A stretch of DNA of 64,000 bases, from the NCBI RefSeq assembly GCF_001431535.1, contig NZ_LDJK01000007.1, positions 90,288 to 154,287 of the forward strand, read 5' to 3'. The notes beneath the pieces were generated by a model. That model ran no database searches. It had not been told where the DNA came from and saw nothing but the letters and a program-made list of their open reading frames with translations. The stretch's first letter is position 1. Each line of letters starts with the position of its first letter. This DNA is from Stenotrophomonas chelatiphaga (GTDB lineage: Bacteria > Pseudomonadota > Gammaproteobacteria > Xanthomonadales > Xanthomonadaceae). Below are positions 8,662-17,484 of the stretch, piece after piece. The translations under genes and the position numbers were made by a program.

Positions 8662-11439
8662 ATGAGCAGATTAGTCCTTATCGACGGGTCCAGTTACCTG
8701 TATCGCGCGTTCCACGCGCTGCCGCCGCTGTCCAATCCGCAGGGTGAACCGACCGGTGCGTTGTTCGGCGTGGTCAACATGCTGCGCGCAACGCTGAAGG
8801 AGCGCCCGGCCTACGTGGCGTTCGTGGTCGATGCGCCGGGCAAGACCTTCCGCGATGACCTGTACGACCAGTACAAGGCCAACCGCCCGCCGATGCCGGA
8901 CGAGCTGCGCAGCCAGGTCGAACCGATGTGCCGCATCGTCGAAGCGCTCGGCATCAGCATTCTGCGCATCTCCGGCGTAGAGGCCGACGATGTGATCGGT
9001 ACGCTGGCCCTGCAGGGCGTGGCGCGCGACCTCAGCGTGACCATTTCCACCGGGGACAAGGACTTCGCCCAGCTGGTGCGGCCGGGGATCGAACTGGTCA
9101 ACACCATGACCGGCAGCCGGATGGATTCGGACGCTGCGGTGATGGAAAAATTCGGCGTGCGCGCCGACCAGATCGTCGACCTGCTGGCGTTGATGGGCGA
9201 TGCCGTGGACAACGTGCCCGGTGTCGAGAAATGCGGCCCCAAGACCGCCGCCAAGTGGCTGGGCGAGTACCAGCACCTGGACGGGGTGATCGCCGCCGCG
9301 CCGGGCATGAAAGGCAAGATCGGCGAGAACCTGCGCGCGGCGCTGGAGCGGTTGCCGCTGAACCGCGAGCTGGTGACCATCCGTACCGACGTGGCGCTGG
9401 AGTCCGGCCCGCAGGACCTGCCGCTGCGCGAGCGCAACGTCGAGGAACTGCGCGAACTGTACGCGCGGTATGGCTTCACCCAGGCATTGAAGGAGCTGGA
9501 AGGCAGCGCCGGGCTCGCGCCCAGCGTGGCCAGCGAGGCAGCGCCGAGCCTGCGCGGCACCGCCGCCGGCTTCGCCCGCGGTGGCAGCGACGCGACGCCG
9601 GTGGCTGACCTGGACCCGTCGCTGTCGTTGCCGGGCGAGTACGAGACGGTCCTCGAGCCGGCCCAGCTGCAGGCCTGGGTCGAGCGGCTGCAACACGCGG
9701 ACCTGGTCAGTTTCGATACCGAAACCGATGCGCTGGATGCCATGCGGGCGCGGCTGGTGGGCATCAGCCTGGCGGTGGAGCCGGGCAAGGCCGCCTACAT
9801 CCCGATCAACCACGATTACCCCGGCGCGCCGGCCCAGCTGCCGATGCAGCAGGTGCTGGATGCGCTGCGCCCGGTGCTGGAAGACCCGGCGAAGAAGAAG
9901 CTCGGCCAGCACGGCAAGTACGACCTGCACGTGCTGCGCCGGCACGGCATCGACGTGCGCGGTTACCACGACGACACCATGCTGGAAAGCTTCGTGCTCA
10001 ATTCCACCGCCACGCGGCATGACATGGATTCGCTGGCGCAGCGCTACCTCGGCTACACCACGATCAAGTTCGAGGACGTCGCCGGCAAGGGCGCCAAGCA
10101 GATCTCGTTCTCCCAGGTGGGCATCGACGAGGCCAGCCGCTACGCCGCCGAAGATGCCGATGTGACCCTGCGGTTGCACCGCGCGCTGGCGCCGCAGTTG
10201 CTGGCGCTGCCGTCGCTGGACCAGGTGTACCGGGAAATCGAAATGCCGCTGGTGCCGGTGCTGGCCAGCATCGAAGCCAACGGCGTGCAGGTGGACGTGG
10301 CCGAACTGCGCCGCCAGAGCCAGGACCTGTCCACGCGCATGCTGGCCGCGCAGCAGAAGGCCACCGAACTGGCCGGGCGCAGCTTCAACCTGGATTCGCC
10401 CAAGCAGCTGCAGGCGGTGTTGTTCGACGAACTCAAGCTGCCCGCCCTGGTGAAGACGCCGAAGGGCCAGCCGAGCACCAACGAAGAAGCGCTGGAGGCC
10501 ATTGCCGAACAGCACGAGCTGCCGCGGGTGATCCTTGAGTACCGTGGGTTGGCCAAGCTGCGCAGTACCTATACCGACAAGCTGCCGGAGATGGTCAACG
10601 CCGATACCGGCCGGGTGCACACCAGCTACCACCAGTCCGGTGCGGCCACCGGGCGGCTGTCATCGTCCGATCCAAACCTGCAGAACATTCCGATCCGCAC
10701 CGACGACGGCCGCCGCATCCGTCGTGCCTTCGTGGCACCGGAGGGCAAGCTGCTGCTGGCCGCCGATTACTCGCAGATCGAGCTGCGGATCATGGCCCAC
10801 CTGTCCGAAGACCCGGGCCTGGTACGCGCCTTCGAACAGGGGGCGGACGTGCACCGCGCCACCGCCGCCGAAGTGTTCGGGCGCCGCCTGGACGAGGTGA
10901 CCAGCAACGAACGCCGCGCCGCCAAGGCGATCAACTTCGGCCTGATGTACGGCATGAGTGCGTTCGGCCTGGCACGCAACCTGGGCATCGACCGTGGCCA
11001 GGCGCAGGATTACGTCGCGCTGTATTTCAGCCGGTATCCGGGGGTGCGTGATTTCATGGACCGCATGCGCGAGCAGGCGCGCGAGCAGGGCTATGTGGAA
11101 ACCCTGTTCGGCCGGCGCCTGTATCTGAACGACATCAACGCGCGCAACCAGGGCCTGCGTGCCGGTGCCGAGCGGGCGGCCATCAATGCGCCGATGCAGG
11201 GCACCGCGGCCGACATCATCAAGCGGGCGATGGTGGACGTGGATCGCTGGCTGCAGGCATCGGCGGCGCCGGCCCGGATGATCCTGCAGGTGCACGATGA
11301 ACTGGTGTTCGAGTGCGAGGCCGGTTTCATCGACGAACTGCGTACCGCGGTGGTCCTTCAGATGTCGCAAGCGGCACAGTTGAAGGTGCCGCTGGTGGTC
11401 GATACCGGGCACGGCCAGAACTGGGACGAAGCCCATTGA
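8662..11439 (+). CDS. polA: DNA polymerase I
   Basis: 925 residues with the full three-domain layout of Pol I. The N-terminal 5'-3' exonuclease has DGSSYLYRAFHALP, GVEADDVIGTLA, STGDKDFAQLV and a helix-hairpin-helix around NVPGVEKCGPKTAAKWL. The proofreading 3'-5' exonuclease is intact (FDTETDALDAM, later DTMLESF). The polymerase domain has motif A LAADYSQIELR, motif B RRAAKAINFGLMYG and motif C QVHDELVFE. It fills gaps in repair and processes Okazaki fragments. An sX13-like sRNA lies 150 bases downstream. Confidence 0.98.
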   Translation: MSRLVLIDGSSYLYRAFHALPPLSNPQGEPTGALFGVVNMLRATLKERPAYVAFVVDAPGKTFRDDLYDQYKANRPPMPDELRSQVEPMCRIVEALGISILRISGVEADDVIGTLALQGVARDLSVTISTGDKDFAQLVRPGIELVNTMTGSRMDSDAAVMEKFGVRADQIVDLLALMGDAVDNVPGVEKCGPKTAAKWLGEYQHLDGVIAAAPGMKGKIGENLRAALERLPLNRELVTIRTDVALESGPQDLPLRERNVEELRELYARYGFTQALKELEGSAGLAPSVASEAAPSLRGTAAGFARGGSDATPVADLDPSLSLPGEYETVLEPAQLQAWVERLQHADLVSFDTETDALDAMRARLVGISLAVEPGKAAYIPINHDYPGAPAQLPMQQVLDALRPVLEDPAKKKLGQHGKYDLHVLRRHGIDVRGYHDDTMLESFVLNSTATRHDMDSLAQRYLGYTTIKFEDVAGKGAKQISFSQVGIDEASRYAAEDADVTLRLHRALAPQLLALPSLDQVYREIEMPLVPVLASIEANGVQVDVAELRRQSQDLSTRMLAAQQKATELAGRSFNLDSPKQLQAVLFDELKLPALVKTPKGQPSTNEEALEAIAEQHELPRVILEYRGLAKLRSTYTDKLPEMVNADTGRVHTSYHQSGAATGRLSSSDPNLQNIPIRTDDGRRIRRAFVAPEGKLLLAADYSQIELRIMAHLSEDPGLVRAFEQGADVHRATAAEVFGRRLDEVTSNERRAAKAINFGLMYGMSAFGLARNLGIDRGQAQDYVALYFSRYPGVRDFMDRMREQAREQGYVETLFGRRLYLNDINARNQGLRAGAERAAINAPMQGTAADIIKRAMVDVDRWLQASAAPARMILQVHDELVFECEAGFIDELRTAVVLQMSQAAQLKVPLVVDTGHGQNWDEAH

Positions 11440-11589
11440 GTCGTATCCAGCGCTTTATGACGCTGAATGGGTTAATCGGTGAGATTTAGCTGACTAAATG
11501 ATGAATATTCTGGTGGAGGTGGTTGGCTAAATGGGCCGCCTTCACGATTCATCAATGTTCGAAGTGCTTCCATAGGTTCCAACAGGCGC

Positions 11590-11702
11590 AACGCCTGTTG
11601 TGGATCTCTCCCATCCCCTGGAGAAGATCTCGGAACGGGGGCTCCTCCCCAAGCGCCCGTTCCCCGGCCCCGTTGACCTCCCCCTGGTCAGCGGGGCTTT
11701 TT
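11590..11702 (+). ncRNA. sX13-like small RNA (C-rich loops) downstream of polA
   Basis: The polA-hemF gap holds a chain of stem-loops with C-rich single strands. Loop 1: a GATC-T-CTCC stem at about 11603-11629 with loop CATCCCCT. Loop 2: GGAACGGG (11632-11639) pairs with CCCGTTCC (11656-11663), with CTCCTCCCC in its loop. Loop 3 is the terminator, with loop TCCCCCT. The sRNA sX13 described in Xanthomonas has exactly this kind of C-rich loops, which pair with G-rich ribosome binding sites, and to my knowledge its gene lies next to polA. The 5' end is estimated from the usual length of about 115 nt. A 9-bp palindrome, CAACAGGCG and CGCCTGTTG (11580-11600), overlaps the start and could be an operator or a first hairpin. 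Confidence 0.78.
11667..11702 (+). terminator. Strong intrinsic terminator of the sX13-like sRNA
   Basis: GCCCCGTTGACC (11667-11678) pairs with GGTCAGCGGGGC (11686-11697): 12 pairs with one G-T wobble, loop TCCCCCT, followed at once by TTTTTA. This is the clearest rho-independent terminator in the window, and its loop is itself one of the C-rich motifs. Confidence 0.9.
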
Positions 11703-11729
11703 ATTTGCGGCGTCGGCAAGGTGCCGTCG

Positions 11730-12635
<906 letters not shown>

Positions 12636-12717
12636 TTAGCCGGTGCCCGCGGCCCGCGGCAGGTCGCGCCGCGCGTTCGCCGGGCACGGCGCGGCGCCAG
12701 CGGCCGGCAGAGGGACC

Positions 12718-14001
12718 TCAGCGCTTGTGGTTGCCGGTGCGCGGGGCGGCCGGTGCATCGTCCTTGCTGCTCTGTTCGGCGGCGTCCTGCAGCGCCCGGC
12801 CCAGCTCCATCAGCGTCCAGTTACGGGTGGCCACCACGTCGCAGGCCACGTGGCGGCCGCTGCGGTCGGCCTCGCACAGCTGCTGCAGCTGTGCGCGCGC
12901 GTCCACGTCGGCGCTGTTTTCCTGTGCACTGGCCAGGTTCTCGCAGCCTTCGCGCACGCCGGCGCGGCACACCTGCAGGTAGCTGCCGGCGGCCTGTACC
13001 CACTCACCGGACAGCGCCTGCCGGTTGCCCAGCGTGTTGCAGCCCTGCAGGCTGCCGGCCTTGCAGCAGGCGGCAGCCCCGTCGGCGCTGCCGGCCTGCG
13101 GGCAGTCCCGCGGCAGCGGCACGACGTTGAAGACCACCGGCGCGGTGCACTGCGCGGGACCCCCGCTGCGCTGGAAGACGCGCATCCGGGTCCACTCGTC
13201 CATGCCGACCAGCTTGCCGCCGGGCAGGGCCTGGAACACGAAGTCCCCGCCCTTGTCGTGGCGCAGCCGGATCTCACCGTCTTCCAGCCGCGCGCGCGCC
13301 TGCGCGCCCATGCCCATTCCCACCAGGCCGCCGTCAGCGAAGTCCAGCGTGTCCAGCAGCCCGCCGTCACTGCGGTACTCACCGCAGGGCAGGGCGGTGG
13401 CCGGCTGCGGCCGCGCCGCGCTGCCGAGCGCCTGCAACGGCGCATGCAGCTCGCAGGCGCGCTCGTCGCCGCTGCGGCAGCTGAGCTGCAACGCCGCCAC
13501 GGCCTGCACGAAGGCGCCGGCCTTCCACTGTTCCTCGGCCACCTCGCGGCAGAAATCGCCGTCCGGATGGGCCACGCACAGCGACTGCAGGGACGCCAGC
13601 CGGCCTGCCGGCAGCACGATCTCACGCTGGTCGAACACGCCGGTCAGCGCCATGCCCATCGCCTTGGACAGCGCCGCCTTGGCCGCTACCTCGCAGGCCT
13701 GCGCGTCATAGGCGGGGTCGGCTTCCCTGCACACCGCCGGTTCCTGCAGGTCCGGGTCGTCATTCGGGGCGCGGGTGTCGGCCTGGCGCGCCTCGCTGAC
13801 CCATTCGCGCAGCAGGCCGCTGCAGGCCACGCCGGTGCCCTGTTCGCACCACTGCTGCAGGCGCGTTGCATCGGCGCTGTACAGCTGGTTGCCACAGGTG
13901 GCCTCATCGTAGACGGCGCAGTCCTGCGCGTTGGCCACGGCAGCAGCGGACAGGAGGAAAAGCGCGGCGATCGCGCGCAGCGGCAGCGTCATCACTGACA
14001 T
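12718..14001 (-). CDS. Secreted cysteine-rich protein with Sel1-like helical repeats
   Basis: 427 residues from the ATG at 14001 (MSVMTLPLRAIAALF), chosen for its signal peptide ending in VANAQ and for CCCGGAG upstream; the same frame runs open further upstream but is only antisense noise there. The mature protein carries spaced Cys pairs, for example CEQGTGVACSGL, CVAHPDGDFC, CRSGDERACELH, CKAGSLQGCNTLG and CRAGVREGCENL. This is the pattern of disulphide-stabilised Sel1-like repeats in secreted proteins such as Helicobacter Hcp. A central stretch (residues about 200-300) is beta-like and lacks the repeats. It is probably periplasmic and a binding or scaffold protein; the partner is unknown. 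It lies 38 bases after the membrane protein gene and likely shares its transcript. Confidence 0.75.
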   Translation of the reverse strand: MSVMTLPLRAIAALFLLSAAAVANAQDCAVYDEATCGNQLYSADATRLQQWCEQGTGVACSGLLREWVSEARQADTRAPNDDPDLQEPAVCREADPAYDAQACEVAAKAALSKAMGMALTGVFDQREIVLPAGRLASLQSLCVAHPDGDFCREVAEEQWKAGAFVQAVAALQLSCRSGDERACELHAPLQALGSAARPQPATALPCGEYRSDGGLLDTLDFADGGLVGMGMGAQARARLEDGEIRLRHDKGGDFVFQALPGGKLVGMDEWTRMRVFQRSGGPAQCTAPVVFNVVPLPRDCPQAGSADGAAACCKAGSLQGCNTLGNRQALSGEWVQAAGSYLQVCRAGVREGCENLASAQENSADVDARAQLQQLCEADRSGRHVACDVVATRNWTLMELGRALQDAAEQSSKDDAPAAPRTGNHKR

Positions 14002-14039
14002 GCAGACTCCGGGGGAAGAAAAGAAGAAAGAGGGGGAGG

Positions 14040-14603
14040 TCAGTAACGCGAACGGATGTCCGGGCGCATCAGGCGCCACGCCAGCCAGCCCTGCAGCACC
14101 GCGAACAGCACGCAACTGCCGAGCACGGTGGCGGTGAACAGGATGCGCTGGGCATTCAGTGCCTCGACCACATCGGCCTCGCCGAGTTTGCCGATCAACA
14201 CCGCGGCAACGCGATCCATCCACCACGCCACGCCGATGTTGGCGATGCCGGTGATCACCAGCAGCCAGACAAAGCTCAGCAGCCCCCAGCGGGTGCCCTT
14301 GTACAGGCCCCAGCTGGAGACCAGTGACGGCACGCAGACCGCGGCCAGCAGCAGGCTGGTGGCCACCGGGTGGGCCAGCATCCAGCGCAGGCTGGACGGC
14401 CACTCGCTTTCCTCGGCCAGCGCGACCAGCATCTGCCACGGTTGGCTGGCGGCGATCGGCCAGGCCACCAGCGCCTGCAGCAGGAACCACACGATCATGG
14501 CCACGCAGACCAGCAGGGTGGTCAACGCGATCGGGCGCACGAAATCCGTGCGCGCGGGTGTGCCATGGCGCGGCGTGGCCAGGGTGGGGGGCAGCTGTGA
14601 CAT
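14040..14603 (-). CDS. Small integral membrane protein, unknown function
   Basis: 187 residues starting MSQLPPTLATPRHGTPARTD at 14603; the longer frame to 14654 adds a basic stretch with no ribosome binding site. About four hydrophobic segments are visible: LTTLLVCVAMIVWFLLQALV, the VATSLLLAAVCVPSLVSSW region, LLSFVWLLVITGIANIGVAW and the ILFTATVLGSCVLFAVLQGW region. Its arrangement recalls small uncharacterised inner-membrane proteins of Xanthomonadaceae. It lies between the S9 peptidase (69-base gap) and the secreted cysteine-rich protein on the same strand, which suggests a transcription unit dealing with envelope proteins. Confidence 0.7.
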   Translation of the reverse strand: MSQLPPTLATPRHGTPARTDFVRPIALTTLLVCVAMIVWFLLQALVAWPIAASQPWQMLVALAEESEWPSSLRWMLAHPVATSLLLAAVCVPSLVSSWGLYKGTRWGLLSFVWLLVITGIANIGVAWWMDRVAAVLIGKLGEADVVEALNAQRILFTATVLGSCVLFAVLQGWLAWRLMRPDIRSRY

Positions 14604-14672
14604 CCGGTGTCCTTGCAGGGGGAAACGACGCCAGCCGGGTCGTGCCGATCGCAACCGGCACGACCCCGTTGG

Positions 14673-17042
14673 TTACTTCACGTTTTCGTTGAACAGCTTG
14701 AGGATGCGCTTGTACTGGTCCAGCCAGGAATCGGCACGGGTGTAGCCATGGCGTTCCAGCGGGTAGGGCGCGATGGTCCAGTTGTCCTTGTGCAGTTCGA
14801 TCAGGCGCTGGGTCAGGTTGACCGAATCCTGGAAGAACACGTTGTCGTCCATCATGCCGTGGCCGATCATCAGGTGGTCCTGCAGGTTCTGCGCGTACTC
14901 GATGGGCGAGGAAACGCGGTAGGCCTCCAAGTCGATGTCCGGCGTGTTGAGGATGTTGGCGGTGTAGGCGTGGTTGTAGTTGTGCCAGTCCACCACCGGG
15001 CGCAGTGCGGCGCCGGCCTTGAACGTGCCCGGCGAACGGAACAGCGCCATGAAGGTCATGAAGCCGCCGTACGAGCCGCCGTAGATGCCGGCGCGGTCAC
15101 GGTCGCCCTGCTGGGTTTGCGCCAGCCAGTCCAGGCCGTCCTTGTAGTCTTCCAGCTCCGGGTGGCCCATGTTGCGGTAGATCGCGGTACGCCAGTCGCG
15201 GCCGTAGCCCTCGCTGCCGCGGTAGTCCATGTCCAGCACGATGTAGCCCTGCTGCACCAGCAGGTTGTGGAACATCTGTTCGCGGAAATAGGCCGGGTAG
15301 CGCTGGTGCACGTTCTGCAGGTAGCCGGCACCGTGCACGAACATCACGATCGGATACTTTTTGCCGGGTTCCTTGTTCTCAGGCTCGTAGTACTTGGCCC
15401 AGACCACGCCGGCACCGTGCTTGGACGGCACCGCCACCAGCTTCGGCTGGATCCACTCGCGCGCCTTGAATTCGGCGCTGCGGGTATCGGTCAGCACGCG
15501 CGCCTGGCCGCCGGTCGCCGGCACCACGGCCAGCTGTGCCGGCAGGTACGCGCCGGAGTAGCGCACCAGCAGCTGCTGGCCATCCGGAGACACGCTGAAA
15601 TCCTCAACGCCGTTGAGGGCGGTCAGCTCGCGCACCTGGCGGCTGGCCACGTCGACGCTGCACACTTCATAGTCGTGCGGGGCCTGCTGGTTGCACAGGA
15701 AATAGAAGCCCTTGCCATCGGCCGACAGCGCCGGCGCGGAGGTCTCCCACTTGCCGCTGGTCAGCGCCTGCGGCTTGCCGGCACCGGCCTGGGTGTACAG
15801 GTGCGAGAAGCCGGATTCCTCGGACAGCAGCCACAGCGTGCGGCCGTCGGCCATCCAGCCGTAATCATTGAAGCCCCAGTTGATCCAGGCCTGGTCGGTA
15901 AGGCGGTGGCGGTTCTGCAGGCGGCCATCGGCCGCGGCCACGCTGACGATCCAGCGGTCCTTGTTGTCGTTGGCGCGCAGCATGATCGCGGCCTGCTGGC
16001 CATCGGCGCTCCAGCGGATGCCGCCGCCCATGAAGTCGCTCATCAGTTCCAGCGGGCGGTTGCCCTTCAGCGCGTCCTTGCCGGCCTGTCTGCGCAGGCT
16101 GGCCAGCGGATCGGTGCCGATGCCGGGCAGCGCGTCCAGCGACACCTTGTCGGCCTTGCCGGTGCGTGCATCGACCAGCCAGAAGGTGTGCGGTTCCGGG
16201 TCATTGCGTCCGACGCGCGTGCGGGTGTCTTCGGTTTCTTCGTAACCGGATTCGGTCACGTACAGCGGCATCTTGCTGGTGCGACCTTCTTCGAAGCCCT
16301 TCGGCTTGGTCACCACCACCAGGTGCACGCCATCGGGCGACAGCACGCTGTCGACGATCTCCACATCGGCGCCGAGGAACACCGGACCCGGCGCGCGGGT
16401 CGGGTCGGTCTCGCGCCAGCGCTGGTCCTGCTCCTTCAGCGCCTCGCGCTGTTCGCGGTCGCGGCGCAGGGTTTCCAGCGTGCGCAGCTGCTGCTCGCGC
16501 AGGGTATCTGCCTTGGGCGCGTCGGACGGATTCTTCTCGGCCTTCAGGCTGGCCACCTGGGCCACGCCGCTGGCGGCGGTCCAGTGGAACCAGTTCTGTC
16601 CGTTGCGCCAGATCACGCCGCCGTCGGTGGCGAAGTTGATGCCGCTGGAGCGTTCATTGCCACGGGTGAGCTGGGTCAGTGCGCCACTGCGCAGGTCGCG
16701 CACGAACACATCGCCGTTGCGGGCGAAGGCCATGCGGCTGCGGCTGCTGTCATACACCGGATTGGCCACGTCCAGGCTGCCGCGCTGGTCGTCGGCCACC
16801 TGGGCGGCGACGCCCCCGCTGAGCGGCTGGCGGAACGTGTCGCGCACCGGGCTGCCCTTGCGCTTGAGCTGATACTCGACCTGCTGGCTGTTCCAGGACC
16901 ACCAGGCGCGTTCCACCGGCGGCCCGATCCAGTCCGGGTCGGCCATGGCCTGTTCGATGGTGATCGGGGTCGGCGCGGCCTGTATGGCCGGAGCGGCCAG
17001 CAGGGCGGACAACAACAGGGACAGCGGCAGCACTCGGGACAT
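14673..17042 (-). CDS. Secreted prolyl-oligopeptidase-family (S9) peptidase, DPP-IV type
   Basis: 789 residues with a signal peptide (MSRVLPLSLLLSALLAAPAIQA), so periplasmic or exported. The N-terminal two thirds form a beta-propeller with WSADGQ, SPDGVH and SPDGQQ blades. The C-terminal alpha/beta hydrolase has the nucleophile motif GGSYGG, the acid in GHGMMDDNV and the histidine in LERHGY, the complete Ser-Asp-His triad. Homologues remove dipeptides or cleave short proline-containing peptides. It heads a minus-strand group with the membrane protein and the cysteine-rich secreted protein. Confidence 0.93.
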   Translation of the reverse strand: MSRVLPLSLLLSALLAAPAIQAAPTPITIEQAMADPDWIGPPVERAWWSWNSQQVEYQLKRKGSPVRDTFRQPLSGGVAAQVADDQRGSLDVANPVYDSSRSRMAFARNGDVFVRDLRSGALTQLTRGNERSSGINFATDGGVIWRNGQNWFHWTAASGVAQVASLKAEKNPSDAPKADTLREQQLRTLETLRRDREQREALKEQDQRWRETDPTRAPGPVFLGADVEIVDSVLSPDGVHLVVVTKPKGFEEGRTSKMPLYVTESGYEETEDTRTRVGRNDPEPHTFWLVDARTGKADKVSLDALPGIGTDPLASLRRQAGKDALKGNRPLELMSDFMGGGIRWSADGQQAAIMLRANDNKDRWIVSVAAADGRLQNRHRLTDQAWINWGFNDYGWMADGRTLWLLSEESGFSHLYTQAGAGKPQALTSGKWETSAPALSADGKGFYFLCNQQAPHDYEVCSVDVASRQVRELTALNGVEDFSVSPDGQQLLVRYSGAYLPAQLAVVPATGGQARVLTDTRSAEFKAREWIQPKLVAVPSKHGAGVVWAKYYEPENKEPGKKYPIVMFVHGAGYLQNVHQRYPAYFREQMFHNLLVQQGYIVLDMDYRGSEGYGRDWRTAIYRNMGHPELEDYKDGLDWLAQTQQGDRDRAGIYGGSYGGFMTFMALFRSPGTFKAGAALRPVVDWHNYNHAYTANILNTPDIDLEAYRVSSPIEYAQNLQDHLMIGHGMMDDNVFFQDSVNLTQRLIELHKDNWTIAPYPLERHGYTRADSWLDQYKRILKLFNENVK

Positions 17043-17167
17043 GGACGGGACGCACCGTGAAGGAGAAAACCGGCCAAGGGTAGCAGTCCCTCCCCGGCAG
17101 GGGCTGGCCCACAGGTCATGGAAGGGTGTGCGGCTGCTGGCGGCTTGGGGGTCTTCCAGCGGTGGCT

Positions 17168-17268
17168 GGGCCGGTCGGGGTACCTATGCGGGGCACGCGT
17201 GAATACGTCCATGTAGCTCTTCGCGGCTCCTGCCGCTCAAGGCCCCGCACAGCCACCCCGACCGGCCC
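17168..17268. repeat. Long imperfect palindrome (MITE-like intergenic element)
   Basis: GGGCCGGTCGGGGT (17168-17181) is an exact inverted match to ACCCCGACCGGCCC (17255-17268). Nested inside, GCGGGGC (17188-17194) matches GCCCCGC (17242-17248), and the tip holds GCGGC, TCCT, GCCGC. The whole would fold as one hairpin of about 100 nt. Similar hairpin-forming intergenic elements with a central GAATACGTCCATGTAG are, to my memory, frequent in Xanthomonas and Stenotrophomonas. It lies in the 442-base gap between the divergent S9 peptidase and cioA, and holds no gene. Confidence 0.65.
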
Positions 17269-17296
17269 CCGGACAGATGCGGTGGCCGCCAGCCAC

Positions 17297-17329
17297 GCAG
17301 GAAAAGAAAAAAGCAGGGGTTTTTCCTGC
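17297..17329. repeat. A/T-tract hairpin between the palindromic element and cioA
   Basis: GCAGGAAAA (17297-17305) pairs with TTTTCCTGC (17321-17329). On the minus strand a shorter GCAGG and CCTGC stem is followed by a T-run, so it could end transcripts running towards the S9 peptidase gene. The rest of the gap up to 17484 shows no gene and no clear FNR/ANR box. Confidence 0.4.
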
Positions 17330-17484
17330 CCCGCCAACACGCAGCCCTGCAGTACCTGCTTCTGCCGTTGCCAGCCACCGCTGCGACAAAGTGAAGCAGG
17401 GCGGCATCCGGTCGCATCCCCTGTTAACGCAAATCCACCCAGACTGGTCCGGTATCCCCACCCGCGCCCGGCAGGAGGCGTCCC

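Noticed and set aside
8671..10632. 653-aa minus-strand frame opposite polA
   Set aside because: Shadow of the certain polA gene; no motif and no ribosome binding site.
14607..17060. 817-aa plus-strand frame opposite the S9 peptidase
   Set aside because: Val/His/Gln-rich antisense shadow; the peptidase with signal peptide and catalytic triad is the real gene.
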